64,000 nucleotides of DNA from Pohlia nutans (taxonomy: Eukaryota > Streptophyta > Bryopsida > Bryales > Mniaceae). Positions 22,999 to 33,724 of this stretch are shown piece after piece. The stretch is taken from positions 8,630,001 to 8,694,000 of the forward strand of contig CM040087.1 of the NCBI GenBank assembly GCA_022496805.1, given 5' to 3'. The notes under the pieces were generated by a model, which worked only from the letters and a program-made list of their open reading frames with translations, was not told the origin of the DNA and did not search any database. Numbering within the stretch: the first letter of the stretch is position 1; every line of letters begins with the position of its first letter. The position numbers were made by a program, and so were the translations under genes.

Positions 22999-23765
22999 CC
23001 CCTAAACGTTTGAAAGTGCATTTGTGGCTAGTAGAATACGATGTATTTTTTTAGTATTTGGAATGGATCCAGACCTTTAACCCTTAGACGTGTTGGCATC
23101 CATATCCTGGACGATGGATGAAATTTGATGTGTCCCTTCACCACACAGTGTTGTTTTTCATCCATTCGAAATTTTCTTGATTCTTGTGCTAGTTGATTAC
23201 CGTTTGTACGGTATGGATCTTCAAAACAAGATAATGTGAATTTTTGAAAAATTATAAAAGTGGTTTATGTCAAGTTTCAATCTTAGTTCAAAAAGTGAGA
23301 CCTTAAACATGATTTCTCATAATATGTAGAATCAAATAATGGAAACCATACCATCTTGCAGTGCATGTTATTCCAATTTCATTACAATATTTTTTGATTT
23401 TTTTGTATTTATTTTGGATTTTTAATCAAATTTCAAGAGAAAACTTTGCAAAATTAATTAAAAAATACTAATAATAAATATGATAAATTCAACCGTACAG
23501 ATGTTATCTTCATATTCAAATTTACAACTTTGCTTTATACATCACCTCCATTTTCGTTTTTCATCAACCATTTTATAACGAATCTTTGAAAACAGTAATG
23601 AATCGGGACCTTAAAGGGTTAATAGGTTTGAATTCAACACAAAAGTTGAAATTTACATCAATGCGGTTCTAGTGAGCTATTAAAATCCAAATTTAGAGCT
23701 TCATGTTGGTAGCAAATGCCAATTATACGGCCACGTATGTACTATCCCCATGGGACCTTTAGGGG
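22999..23765 (+). mobile_element. TTAA element, family P46, copy 1, split by a P5 insertion
   Basis: The left part is 22999-23076 (starts CCCCTAAACGTTTG) and the right part 23623-23765 (ends GGGACCTTTAGGGG). Between them a complete P5 element sits at the internal TTAA of this family. Without P5 the element would be about 225 bp. Other copies are 46976-47745 (split at the same point by P1) and 27370-27842 (not split there). Confidence 0.75.
23081..23618 (+). mobile_element. TTAA element, family P5, copy 1 (uninterrupted)
   Basis: 538 bp between TTAA at 23077-23080 and TTAA at 23619-23622. The ends are CCCTTAGACGTG and, inverted, CCCTTTAAGGTCCC. Its internal GAGACCTTAAACATGATT (TTAA at 23303-23306) is the empty form of the site that is filled in copy 2 (35842-36936). 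Confidence 0.85.
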
Positions 23766-23769
23766 TTAA

Positions 23770-24290
23770 CCCTTCAGTGCCTAGGGTAGTTCTGGAGAAT
23801 CCAGTTTTTTTGGTGATAATTTTCTTAAAACTCTCTTGAAATTATGGATATTATTAATAATATTCACTCGTATAAATGTAAGCATAGGATTTGTTAGTTT
23901 AGTAATCACGCTTACATTTATATTCAACTGTAATTATTCATTTATCAACCAATCACAACAAATTAATAAATACAAGCATAATTAATACTCAACCGTATAA
24001 ATGTAATGCACTCAATAACCAGATTTTGGAGGGTTTACTTTTAATAGTAGTATGTAAAGTCTCACTCCAATAGATAACATCCAACAGCTCCAGAAAAAGA
24101 TGCCATTTGTCTTGGATTCGTCACTGACAGAGATGGATTAACCCTTTAACGTCTGGATTCAACACTGTCTTCAAAGATTCGTTATGAAATGTTCGATGAA
24201 AAACAATAACGAAGTTGATGTTCACGGCTAAGTTGTAAATGTCAATGTGAAGATCACATCTGTGTGGTTGGATTCATCACATCTTTCATT
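23770..24290. mobile_element. Remains of further TTAA elements
   Basis: After the shared TTAA (23766-23769) a segment starts CCCTTCAGTGCCTAGGG and runs to the next TTAA (24138-24141), without a matching right end. From 24142, CCCTTTAACGTCTGGATTC to about 24290 is the inverted right end of family P5, truncated. Confidence 0.5.
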
Positions 24291-24299
24291 AATATTCTT

Positions 24300-25500
24300 T
24301 AATTGATTTTGCAACACATCAAGTAAGTTTTTGGTAGCTATAGTGTGCTCTTGTAAAACTTATTTTTTAAACCTAATGCATGTAAGAAGCTGCTCCAATG
24401 CATTCTAGGTGCCGGAAGAAATTTGTGCGACTCTTTTAAGGAAATACATGCAGCAGGCCAATGCGGCATTTTGGGTTAATAATCCATCATGTTTGCGAGC
24501 AGTTAGTCAATGGGGAGGCCAAAGGGGACTGCCTCCAATGACTCCGTAGCAGTCTGGCACCCCTTAATACAATCGGGAAACCAGTCTGGGTCGAGGATTT
24601 TTTCAAGAATTTACGATGTAAACATCGCCAGCTTCTATGCTAGATCCAATGATCCAGCAGACTGAAAATATGAAGAAAGTTGCCAATTCCAAAGTAGTTG
24701 CCCCAACCATGAAGAATTGGGTTTTTAGATTTGGCTATGGCTACTTAAACAAGAGTCCTTTGGTCTTTGGGTCTTAAGTGATGTTGTGTAAGCTGGTTTG
24801 TGTTACCGCACAAGTCAAGAAACTGTATATTATTTTTCGTAATTTTCCTTGCAGCATTCCAGGAACGCAATGCAAGTGCTGGAGCTTCATTCTTGATGTG
24901 AATGGGCCATCAGAAATGCAAACAAACTACGCCAGTCAAGTTTATTTATTCTACCAGCAAACCAGGTCGGGAGGATTGAGTTGTCGGCAACATTCCATTG
25001 TACGTGTAAAGTGCTCAGGAGGGGATATAAGTTGCATGCAGCTTGTACTCACAAGATTAACGTGGTGCTTTTGTTCGTTTCTATCTTAGTGGTAGCGGAG
25101 GTGTCGCTAGGATGAGGTCCAGTTAACCAAGCCATGTATGTTTGACAGACATTAAATAATTAATGCTAATCAGGCAATACACAGAAAACATGATGCACGA
25201 AAAGGTTTGGAACGGAAAAGATCTGCAGCCACGCATGCTCAACGTCGAACACCCCGCCATGCGAAGAATTCACCGCTCAACGAAAGCAACGGGCAAAGGA
25301 CTTGTCTCGATCGATGGAGACGAAATAACTCCATCCCCAGTCGCCAGGTGGTCCCTGCAAACGCATATCAAACGCCTTCAATGCGTTCGTGAATCACCAG
25401 TACTGTGCCTAATTGCAAGTGTGTCTGTCATCGTTTCTCTACTTGAACTGCTGTGCCCAAGTTCAAGTTTATTTGTTGCAGGAGCTTCCGAAATGGCGGT
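24300..25500. other. No assignable gene; possible upstream exon region of the thioredoxin gene
   Basis: Composition is more balanced than in the repeats. 25163-25518 is open in one frame, but its translation is not recognisable. A first exon of the thioredoxin gene may lie here; I could not join any candidate in phase. Confidence 0.35.
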
Positions 25501-25518
25501 CAGCAAGACCTGTCTCCT

Positions 25519-25682
25519 CACTGGAAGGAGAAGCGACGCTTCTGACTGCCGTTGGAGGTGCTCTTCAGTCGGAAAAGACACAACAGACAAATTAAAGTGT
25601 TGCTTGTCAGTCAGGAAGGACACAACAGACAAATAAAACCCGGATTCTCCGTTGGTCAGAAGCGTCGCATTTCCTACTAGTG
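25519..25682. mobile_element. CACTA-type MITE with 3-bp target duplication, upstream of the thioredoxin exon
   Basis: 164 bp. The ends are CACTGGAAGGAGAAGCGACG and, inverted, CACTAGTAGGAAATGCGACG, both continuing CTTCTGAC. It is flanked by CCT on both sides (25516-25518 and 25683-25685). Related to the elements at 50771-50942 and 51844-52025. Confidence 0.8.
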
Positions 25683-25717
25683 CCTGCTGTGCCTGGGAGC
25701 ACTATTATTTGTTGCAG

Positions 25718-26778
25718 CACGTTCCGAAGAGAACGGAGGTGTTCACCAAATCACGAGCTTCTCAGACTGGGAAGCTAAATTGAAAGAGAACGAGAGCTCC
25801 GGCAAACTGGTAAGCATCACGTCGCGTTTACCTGCATAATTACTCTTTGTCCCGTCTCGTTCCTGCCACTCCCTTTTCACAGGGAACCTTGACCGATTCA
25901 CTGCCAAGTAAATGGTACAAAAATGATGGTGAACACTTGCTAAATTGAGCAACCACTTCAATTTAGCAAGTGTTCACCACGAATTCACCATCATTCTTGT
26001 GCCATTTAATTTCTACCTGGTGAATGTGTCAAGTTGCCCTGTGTTTCCTGTGTAGGACGATGCTTTGAAATCGAATGTCGAGGTTCGCGAAACTGAGATA
26101 TACTGACATCTGAACGTTTTGCAGTTGGTTGCCGAATTCTGGGCAACATGGTGCGGCCCATGCAGAGCTGTATCTCCCCTCTTCACTAAGTTCAGCTTCG
26201 ATTACGACGATGTGATCTTCGTCGCTGTGGACGCCGACAGTCAGGAGGTACTCGCACGATTCCCAATTATCGACATATATGGCACCAGATTAGACGTACC
26301 GTGGTTGGGAAATTAATTGATCTCCGTATGGATTCGTGAATTTGCCTGTCTAGCCATGATCGTTTGTTCTTCAATCACTAGTAGCAAACCTGTCGTTTTT
26401 CATTCCTCATTTCGTAGGAACAGTGAAAAGTACCGGAATATTATATTTACGTTTTGGTCTTCTTGTGACCAAAACTACTCATCAGCACTAAAACAACCCA
26501 TGTGCCTGGCGCCGTTCCATTTCTTTTTCATTTACAGGAAGTGAAAAACGACACATTTCCTTCTAGTGAATGTACGTAGGCGCTGACAGTATTGTGATGA
26601 ATTTTCTGTGTGGGTGGCATTGCAGCAAGTTTCACAAGAAGTTGGCATTCGTTTGATGCCCACTTTCATGGCCTTCAGGGACGGATCGAAGGTCGACGAA
26701 CTTGTCGGCGCCAACCCGCCGGCACTCAAGGCCCTGATTGAGAAGAACCGCAAAGTCTCTTTGACTAGCACTGCATGA
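25718..26778 (+). CDS. Thioredoxin, cytosolic h-like; first exon not resolved
   Basis: The recognised exons are 25718-25809, 26125-26247 and 26626-26778, all GT-AG. They give about 122 residues from VHQITSFSDWEAKL to the stop. The active site WCGPC sits in EFWATWCGPCRAV, the buried Asp/Val strand follows (VIFVAVDAD), and the cis-proline loop is LMPTF. The C-terminus is short and charged. The fold and the missing obvious transit peptide fit h-type thioredoxins, which reduce target disulfides in the cytosol or mitochondria. The intron placed just before the active-site strand is usual for the family. The acceptor of the 25718 exon is TTATTTGTTGCAG; a near copy of that acceptor and its surroundings lies at 25446-25493. 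The start codon lies in an upstream exon I could not identify, so the N-terminus is open. Each of the two introns, and the DNA just upstream, contains one MITE. Confidence 0.85.
25878..26043. mobile_element. CACTA-like foldback MITE in thioredoxin intron 1
   Basis: 166 bp, almost wholly palindromic. The ends are CACAGGGAACCTTGACCGAT and, inverted, CACAGGGCAACTTGACACAT. The 3-bp target duplication is TTT (25875-25877 and 26044-26046). The sister copy is 50943-51085. Confidence 0.85.
26376..26568. mobile_element. CACTA-type MITE in thioredoxin intron 2
   Basis: 193 bp. The ends are CACTAGTAGCAAACCTGTCG and, inverted, CACTAGAAGGAAATGTGTCG, both followed by TTTTTCA. The target duplication is AAT (26373-26375 and 26569-26571). 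Sister copies are 52596-52787 and 31907-32092. Confidence 0.88.
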
Positions 26779-26779
26779 T

Positions 26780-27365
26780 CATGTGCGAGTTGGTAGTTTA
26801 AGTTACATCGATCATTGTCCTTAGACAGTGCTTGTGCATTTGATACTTGGTAGGAGCCTTCCAGAATGTTCTTGCTGTTTGGTTGAGGTTCTGTACATAT
26901 CTGTCATGTTACAGTTGGCTTTGGGAATGACCATTTATGAGAATTTTGAAGCACGACGCTTTTCATATTGGTTGCTTGAATCTTGAGTGTCTTTTCCATG
27001 TCTTATTTCCTTCCAGACTGTTTGAAGATTTCATTTGAAGCCTGTCTTTGTTATTAGTGGGGATTCAAACATTTCTTATTCAAATTAAACTTGCTTGCTA
27101 ATGCCTAATGTAGCTATAAATATTGCATGGTGTTATAGAAGGCATGTTGGTACACCACAATCATGTGCTATATACGTCAAATTCAAAAATTAGCAAGCAT
27201 ATATATATATAGACATATGTATGTATGTACTACAGTCGTACTAATTCAAGAGCATGCTGAGATGTACTTATTGTATCTTGTACTACAAAATACGGAGCTC
27301 GGTCACCATTAGTCATTCTCTTGTAGGCTAATTCGTGTGACAGTTTTTTTATCTTGGTACAAAGC
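26780..27365. other. 3' flank of the thioredoxin gene, no further gene
   Basis: A T-rich 3' UTR region comes first, then AT-rich DNA with a short TA/TG microsatellite near 27200-27225. Confidence 0.5.
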
Positions 27366-27369
27366 TTAA

Positions 27370-27842
27370 CACTTAAAGGTCCAGATTGCCCATTCCGGCC
27401 AACATTATACGGCCGTATTTCATTGTATTTGGAATGATTCTAAACCTTCTATGAGTCTCATATCAAAAGTGAAGTTAAAATTCATGGCTACGTGGTCTTA
27501 AAAGCTATTGGGATGTCAATTTGAAACTTTCTACTTACAACGGCAACGTACATTAGGAGAAATTTGGGGTCTCAAAGGGGCCCGTGTTAGGTGAACCGGC
27601 TGTCCAAACACCCCTCTCCATAGAAACCCATTGGTGCAGGTCGTTGCCCGCTGACAGCATCGGAAGCTGTAGTGCTGGCAGCGTTGATTGGCTCGACCCA
27701 CGGAACTGCACTGCTGGCACCATTGGTGCCAGAGTGTAAAGTGCACGTTTTTCCTCAAATTTTCAGCACGTGCCAAAGGCAAAGGCCCCTTTGCAACCCC
27801 AGATTTCTCCTAATGTCTACTATCCCCAAGGACCTTTAAGGG
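27370..27842. mobile_element. TTAA element, family P46, copy 3, not split at the internal TTAA
   Basis: It lies between TTAA at 27366-27369 and TTAA at 27843-27846. It begins CACTTAAAGGTCC and ends AAGGACCTTTAAGGG. The interior runs TTTGGAATGATTCTAAACCTT and on through the point where copies 1 and 2 are interrupted. It carries its own unrelated insertion at 27551-27815. Confidence 0.65.
27551..27815. mobile_element. MITE with 34-bp inverted ends inside P46 copy 3
   Basis: The ends are CATTAGGAGAAATTTGGGGT and, inverted, CATTAGGAGAAATCTGGGGT, continuing into AAAGGGGCC. It is GC-richer than its host element. The flanks suggest a TA duplication (TA at 27549-27550 and 27818-27819, offset by two bases), which is not certain. 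Confidence 0.65.
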
Positions 27843-28159
27843 TTAATGATGATGAAAATGCCGGATCTCAATGAAAAGTTGGTGCAAATGGTTAGAAATG
27901 GTATGGTTGTTTCCTATTTAATAACAACAATCAGATGCAAAATTTGCCAGAATTGGTAGCATCAACCAAATTCCTGGAGCCGCTCCAACTAAAAACAAAA
28001 AATGAAGAAAAGAAACACTAGGAATCCGTAATGGGATTCTCATTTTCCCATCTGCTTGTTGCAGGAGTCAGAATGCGCTTAAGCATCTGTGGCCATATAA
28101 TTGCATACTCAGAGTCATTGTGGAGAGTAATTTGTTTCAGGGATTCTCCATAAAATTAA

Positions 28160-28403
28160 TCCCTAAAAAATCAAGAAGTCCAAATTGAACCTCGTATTTT
28201 TTTTAGCAGTTTTAAGTATGTTCTATGTGGACTTCCTTTTGTTCGCATTTATTTTTATCTTGACCATCATATGCATTATTCTTCACTCATTCTAGTGATA
28301 CAAAATTTAGTCTCATCTGAATTATATATTTGAATTATATATTTCACAATATGATTAATTGAATTTTTCATTTTAAAACCACAAATCCTAAGTCCTTTAG
28401 GGG
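28160..28403 (-). mobile_element. TTAA element, family P8, copy 1
   Basis: 244 bp between TTAA at 28156-28159 and TTAA at 28404-28407. The ends are TCCCTAAAAAATCAAGAAG and, inverted, CCCCTAAAGGACTTAGG. Copies are 40712-40932, 53189-53427 and 55803-56010 in the other orientation. Confidence 0.8.
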
Positions 28404-28409
28404 TTAACT

Positions 28410-28905
28410 CTTCATAGCCATGGCCGTGCAGCCTTGTATTGAAAGTAGATACCTTGATGGCTTCTTTATGTAAGGTAAGGGACCCATTTCAATTCATGGC
28501 TTTCAGCTATGATTTTGAGTGGTTTCTCATATATATTAAATAGAATGGATTTTTTTTTTAAATGTGGGGATTCCACCTCACTCTTACTACAACGATTATA
28601 GCTAAATATTAGTGTGTGTGACACTAATTGTGAGGACACACTAATTTCAATAATTTGGGATTTGTAGGGTTGAAACTTTTTCGATGCACTTGGTGTTAAT
28701 TGCCATTAACCATGTCTTTAACCCCTCTTTGTATCAAAATTAGTGTGTGTTAAATATGAAAATGGAAGAATTTCAAATAACTTTATTCAAAGAAATTGAT
28801 TTTTGTATGTGGGATCATTCATAAAAGAAAATCTTCTCAGGTGCCACACAATTGGTATGGTTACAAGTATATATGTGAAAATTCTTTAAAATTCCAAAAA
28901 CTTCT
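28410..28905. other. Repeat-derived AT-rich stretch
   Basis: It contains several ATTAGTGTGTGT blocks in both orientations (28611-28755), probably the remains of a small inverted-repeat element. No gene. Confidence 0.4.
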
Positions 28906-28909
28906 TTAA

Positions 28910-29845
28910 CCCCTAAAGGCCCTTAAAAGCCAAAATGGCTTTTTGCTGTTTTGGGCAACTTAGATGGAAGGTCTAAATTAAGAATTTTAGACTATAATTT
29001 GGCGTGGGCGTGGTCATACATACAAGGTGTGTGTGGTAAAAATTACAAAGTCAAATTCGGATTTTATAATTTTTTTATTGAAATTTTTGGTTTCAAGCCC
29101 AACTGGGACAGAAAAAAACTTTTTATTATAATCATTTTTTCAATTTTTTTTTTTGGAGACATGCTCTTCACCACATTTAGGCTCAGAATTTGAAGTGACC
29201 CATGTTGATTATATTCTTGGCTTGACAAGGGCAGCCTCCAAAATAAAGAACAGCAACCTCCAAGGTTTTTTGTAAGTTCACATCCATTTCGAAATTTGTT
29301 AAAATTTGAGATTTTGAAATTTTTTAAAAATAATTTCGCCTAAAATTTATAAAATCATAGAGGTACCTAATCACTGTTCATTTTTTCCAAAAATCAAATA
29401 CAATTAATGTGATGCATGTTTCACCAAATTGTCATTTTTATACCTTCTTCCGGAAATTAATTTGGATGAAGGTTTGAAACGCGTAATGAGTCTCTAAAAT
29501 TTTGCATGAGCGTACCCAACTTAGTTATCTACATGGAAAAAAATATGAGCAAAATGTTTGGAGTAACAATCTTCAAGTCCCCCTTTGCACTATGGAGACA
29601 ATGCCTCCCAAGCAATGCCCAAATAAACTTTTGCACAAACTTTGGATGTTATGATCTTGCAAATGATAAACATCCAACGGTCAATTTTTGAAACAGTAGC
29701 TATGAATAGGCTTAGGTACAAGATCTTACGGTTGGAATTCTAAAAGAAGTAAAAAAAACTTGGTTCACATCCCCGGGAGTACATAGAGATAGAAAATCGC
29801 AGTTTTGAGGTTTCAAGCTCCCAAAAACACAAGGAAATTTAGGGG
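28910..29845. mobile_element. TTAA element, 936 bp (P11)
   Basis: It lies between TTAA at 28906-28909 and TTAA at 29846-29849. The left end is CCCCTAAAGGCCC; the right end, inverted, is CCCCTAAATTTCC. It is among the longest of this group in the window. No conserved protein is encoded. Confidence 0.65.
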
Positions 29846-29881
29846 TTAAGTGTTAGATTTCAAATTGCTCTCTTTAGTTAA

Positions 29882-30400
29882 CCCCTAAATGTCCATACTA
29901 CATTTACGTGGTCAAACCTCATCAGTTTTTCACATTTTAAAATATGTTTTATCTTTCTAGTATTTTTCTTTGATAGGTTATTGTTAAATAGGTTTACCTT
30001 GATTTTTTCATAAGTATGTAAATAATAATCAATTTTATAAATCTTAGTAATTACATAAAAGCTTAAAAGAGTACGATTTTTTAGGAAAAACGTAAATGAT
30101 AGTAATGAACAACAAGGTTTAGGGGCATGCTTTTTGAGCTTACATAAAAAGAAGTTTGATAGAAAAAAAAATCTGCAGTGTATAATTGGAATTTTAGGGA
30201 TCTAAGCTTTAAAGTGCTGTCAAATAGTCCAATTCTAATAATTTTAAATAAAAGTAAATTGAACTAGAAAGTAGAAGATACCTCCGCACTTCCTTAGTTA
30301 GGACCATTTTCATTTGAAATTAGGAACTGGATGAAATTCACGGTTTGACTGAAAAACAACTAAGTTTAGCCATATTGGATTTTTTTTTGACATTTAGGGG
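29882..30400. mobile_element. TTAA element, 519 bp (P12)
   Basis: It lies between TTAA at 29878-29881 and TTAA at 30401-30404. Both ends read CCCCTAAATGTC inward, a perfect 12-bp inverted pair. Confidence 0.8.
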
Positions 30401-30404
30401 TTAA

Positions 30405-31110
30405 CTCCAATCCAAAGGATTTTTTTTGATACAGAATCCAAAGAGCACTAGAGCACAAAAAAAAAATTGGGCCCTCACTGGCCATTTAACAGATTTCCAA
30501 CTTGTATGAGTATATATTGCTTACTAGTACACTGATTCTTGCCATTACTGAGACACACTAACTATTTACTCAAGGCTATATAAATTTTTACAAAAGGAAA
30601 TTAAGTTTACCAATGTCAAAGATATTGGTACTACTGATATATTAGAATGTCCTCGTAAAAAAATTCACCTTGCATAAAAAAATGTAGCCATTTTAAAACA
30701 ATTATTGGTCGTAAAAAATGTCAAGTTGTTCTATTCAATCAAAGAAGGTTCAAATTTATGCCTTTTGGTTGATGTAGGGGCTTTATGTTTAGATGTTCAT
30801 TGTTCAAACTCAAGTGAACCAAAAAATAAACTACCGCTACTCAGGTGCACAAAAACTTACCCAATTGCAGAACCAGTGCACACACACACAGCGCAATTTG
30901 GTGCTTATCATCTAGAGCTAACTTAAGTTTTATTGACACAAGTTGTTCTCAAATTCACTCCCTTGAATTCCTTCCTAAGTCACGACTTACATTCGGATCA
31001 TGTCCTAATGCAAATGAATTTGCAGCTACCACAACTGGGAGCAGGTGACCAACAATTCTACAGAACATGGCAGGATAACATAATTTCAATGTTGTATAGA
31101 ACTTCTCATC
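30405..31110. other. No gene identified
   Basis: Mixed AT-rich DNA. 30850-31060 is less AT-rich but has no recognisable reading frame. Confidence 0.4.
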
Positions 31111-31429
31111 CATAACATTCAGTAGCCTTCCAAGAGGGTGCCTTTTAGTTTCATCCACCTTTATACATGGAGTGACCAGTGATTTGTAATTGAATGCACT
31201 ATTGAATCAAATAAACAATTACAAACCACTGTTGAATCGTGATTGAGTGAGTGCTTTTGATTACTATTCGCCATGGTTGATTGCTCTTGCTTAATGCCAC
31301 CTGCCCCCCATAGCTATTGATGTGATGTGGAATATCCCACACATTTCATTGGGGGATGAAATGATATGGGATATTCCACGTCATTCTGTTGAGAGAAGGC
31401 AGTAGTCACAGAGGCTACTGAATGGTATG
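31111..31429. mobile_element. CATTCAG foldback element, copy 1
   Basis: 319 bp. The ends are CATAACATTCAGTAGCCT and, inverted, CATACCATTCAGTAGCCT. An internal hairpin (31327-31379) pairs GTGGAATATCCCAC with GATATGGGATATTCCAC. It holds the empty site TTGCTTAATGCC (TTAA at 31291-31294), which is filled in copy 2 (45244-46248). Confidence 0.75.
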
Positions 31430-31906
31430 TCCCCTTGAAAATCTGCTAAAATCCTTTATTGTCACATACAAATTTACAGACTTAGTCCAAAATAACATGC
31501 CGGAAGAATCGGATTTGAGATGATTGATTGAAGAAGTTTCGAACAATGACCAATTGGTAACTTCCATTGCTCGATCGGCTGTGAACAAACCGATATTCTT
31601 TGCAGAATTATACATATGTTAATGGAGATCACTGTGGTCATGAATGTTCTTTACAGCACTTGGCGAATATCAAATGGCACCAAAAACTATGTGACTGTAT
31701 TCAAGTACTCAAAAATTGAAAAACCAATACTTTCAAGTGCCTCTCGCATTTTGGAAATCGGGACATTGATGAAGTGCTGAGATAAGATTTAGTACTCAGA
31801 ACCCCTGCTCTGTGTAAATGTCTTGCTAACTTTATCCAGACGATGGACATGTGAAGACCCTTTCTCTGTGTAGAAACCATACAGTGGATGAACATCCTTG
31901 ACATGT

Positions 31907-32092
31907 CACTTGTAGGAAATGTGTCGTTTTTCACTTATCATAAATGAAAAAGGAATGAAACTGCGCCATGCACATGGATTGCGTCGATGTTGGTGAGTGG
32001 TTTTGGTCACAAGAAGACAGAAATCTAGGCACAATATTCCGTCACTGTTCATTGTTTCCACTAAGTGAGGAATGAAAAATGACAATTCTGCT
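31907..32092. mobile_element. CACTA-type MITE, copy 3 of the family in thioredoxin intron 2
   Basis: It begins CACTTGTAGGAAATGTGTCG and ends GGAATGAAAAATGACAATTC followed by TGCTAC; the last bases are degenerate. The interior matches 26376-26568 in reverse orientation. Confidence 0.7.
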
Positions 32093-32093
32093 A

Positions 32094-32309
32094 CACTAAA
32101 TAGGTAGATTAGTGTTAGATAATTATAAGATTTGAAAATATTATAGATTTTTACTATCGACAAAAAAAATTACCAAAGACATTGATTCCAATATTATTGA
32201 AAGATCCCCATCTTGACCAATATAGAGGGTAAAAAAATTGGTCAACAGTAAAAACTTACAACATGTTTATGTAAATTAGTGTATCTAACACTAATCTACC
32301 TATTTAGTG
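32094..32309. mobile_element. MITE with 28-bp inverted ends, copy 1
   Basis: 216 bp. Both ends read CACTAAATAGGTAGATTAGT inward, continuing GTTAGATA. The flanks are TA on each side. The second copy is 35602-35834. Confidence 0.8.
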
Positions 32310-32399
32310 TACTAGTGTGTGAATCAAGCTGACAACATGAAAATGTCCTTGAATTAAAAAGCATGAAATTGTCCTTGAATAAAAAAAAAAGCCAGCCAC

Positions 32400-32700
32400 A
32401 CCTTCATCCTCAGTTTACTCTCACCGGTGTCATATATCCTCTATCGTTGGCGAGAGCTTCGTGTAGATTGTGAGTATAAACAGTGATGGGAGACGCCGGT
32501 CCAATCATCTTTGCGCTTGGGGCAATGACGCAGTTCATGAGGATCTACCGAGACGCGTCAACTGCTGGTTGAAAACTATTTCCAACCCCCCTGCGGTGCC
32601 CGTCAGGGCGCCCCAGAATTTCTGCAAGGTTGGCCCTCGATCGGCTCCAACCTCCACATTCTTAATCCAACCTGGATCAGTTCAACCAAATCTCTTCTAA
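32400..32700 (+). other. GC-richer island with a 28-codon open frame
   Basis: A 28-codon frame (ATG at 32486, stop ending at 32572) reads MGDAGPIIFALGAMTQFMR and continues. It sits just after an acceptor-like AAACAG. The island stands out in composition from the repeats around it. It could be a gene fragment or a small gene; no family is recognised. Confidence 0.25.
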
Positions 32701-33083
32701 TGTTCTTTGAGAATGTACTACATGTTTAGGAATCTTCAAAAGATCGAGACTGTCGGTAACTTGCTGAATAGTCACTCTGTTCCGCGTAGAAGATGAATCT
32801 GAACCTTCGTGAAAGTGGGATGATGGCAGTGGAACGTTTGCAGATCCTGCGGTAGATCACTGGAACTCAATGAGAAGGCCTTGCATCTTTTGCTGCAATG
32901 AAGAAATGGTGATTATTTTATACAACCCAGCGATTACTGAAAATACTACATCATTGAATTCTGATCAGAAGTGTGGAATATCAAGAAATAGAGCCCTTTG
33001 CCATTTTGTGTTCCAGAAGAGTTGAAAAACAATAACTTCAACCGAATGTCGATGTGAATGAAGATTCTCCTCGGTTAGTTTAA

Positions 33084-33405
33084 TCCCTAAACGTACCGAT
33101 CCTTTGAACACAAGTAGATGCCAGCCTCAAAGATAGATATTAGCATGGCTCAGATGTACATCAGGTGTACATGGGAGGACCATTGCAAGCATAAAATCTA
33201 TCCAACAAATTTGACATACTTGTATTTGGAGGCCTCTCCAATATTATCAATATCTCCCCATCACCAGAGATTTATTGTAATTGGTAGAGAATTTAATAAT
33301 CTTACAAAGGTGACTTGGATGAAAGTCAACCGAAATTGTATGAGAAAGTTGCAAGGCTCTAAATCTGTTCATGATCCAGTTTCTAGACACTGGGACGTTT
33401 AGGAG
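33084..33405 (+). mobile_element. TTAA element, family P3, copy 2
   Basis: 322 bp between TTAA at 33080-33083 and TTAA at 33406-33409. It begins TCCCTAAACGTACCGATCC and is colinear with 22675-22994. Confidence 0.85.
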
Positions 33406-33409
33406 TTAA

Positions 33410-33721
33410 CCCCTAAACATCCCACCGTCCATAACAGATTCGAAGCCTTGTAACTTCCGTCCACATACAACCTCGGATAATTTCATCCAATTCATCTTTG
33501 AAAGTCTATTAAATTCTTTACCAATTCCAATGAACCTTTTGTTATGGGGAGCTTTTGATAATATTAGAGAGGCCTCCAACTATAAGTATGTCAAATTTGT
33601 TGGGTAGATTTTATGCTTGCAATGGTCTTCTCATGTATACCTCATGTACATCTGAGGCATGCTAATATCTACTTTTGAAGCTAGAATGTACTTCTGTCCA
33701 AAGGGTTGGTACGTTCAGGGG
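33410..33721 (-). mobile_element. TTAA element, family P3, copy 3, inverted next to copy 2
   Basis: 312 bp, reverse complement of the family. The left flank is the TTAA shared with copy 2; the right flank is TGAA, a decayed TTAA. Confidence 0.8.
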
Positions 33722-33724
33722 TGA

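Noticed and set aside
25163..25636. 157-residue frame upstream of the thioredoxin exons as its N-terminus
   Set aside because: It runs into the MITE at 25519 and does not join the thioredoxin exon in phase. It has no recognisable transit or thioredoxin sequence.
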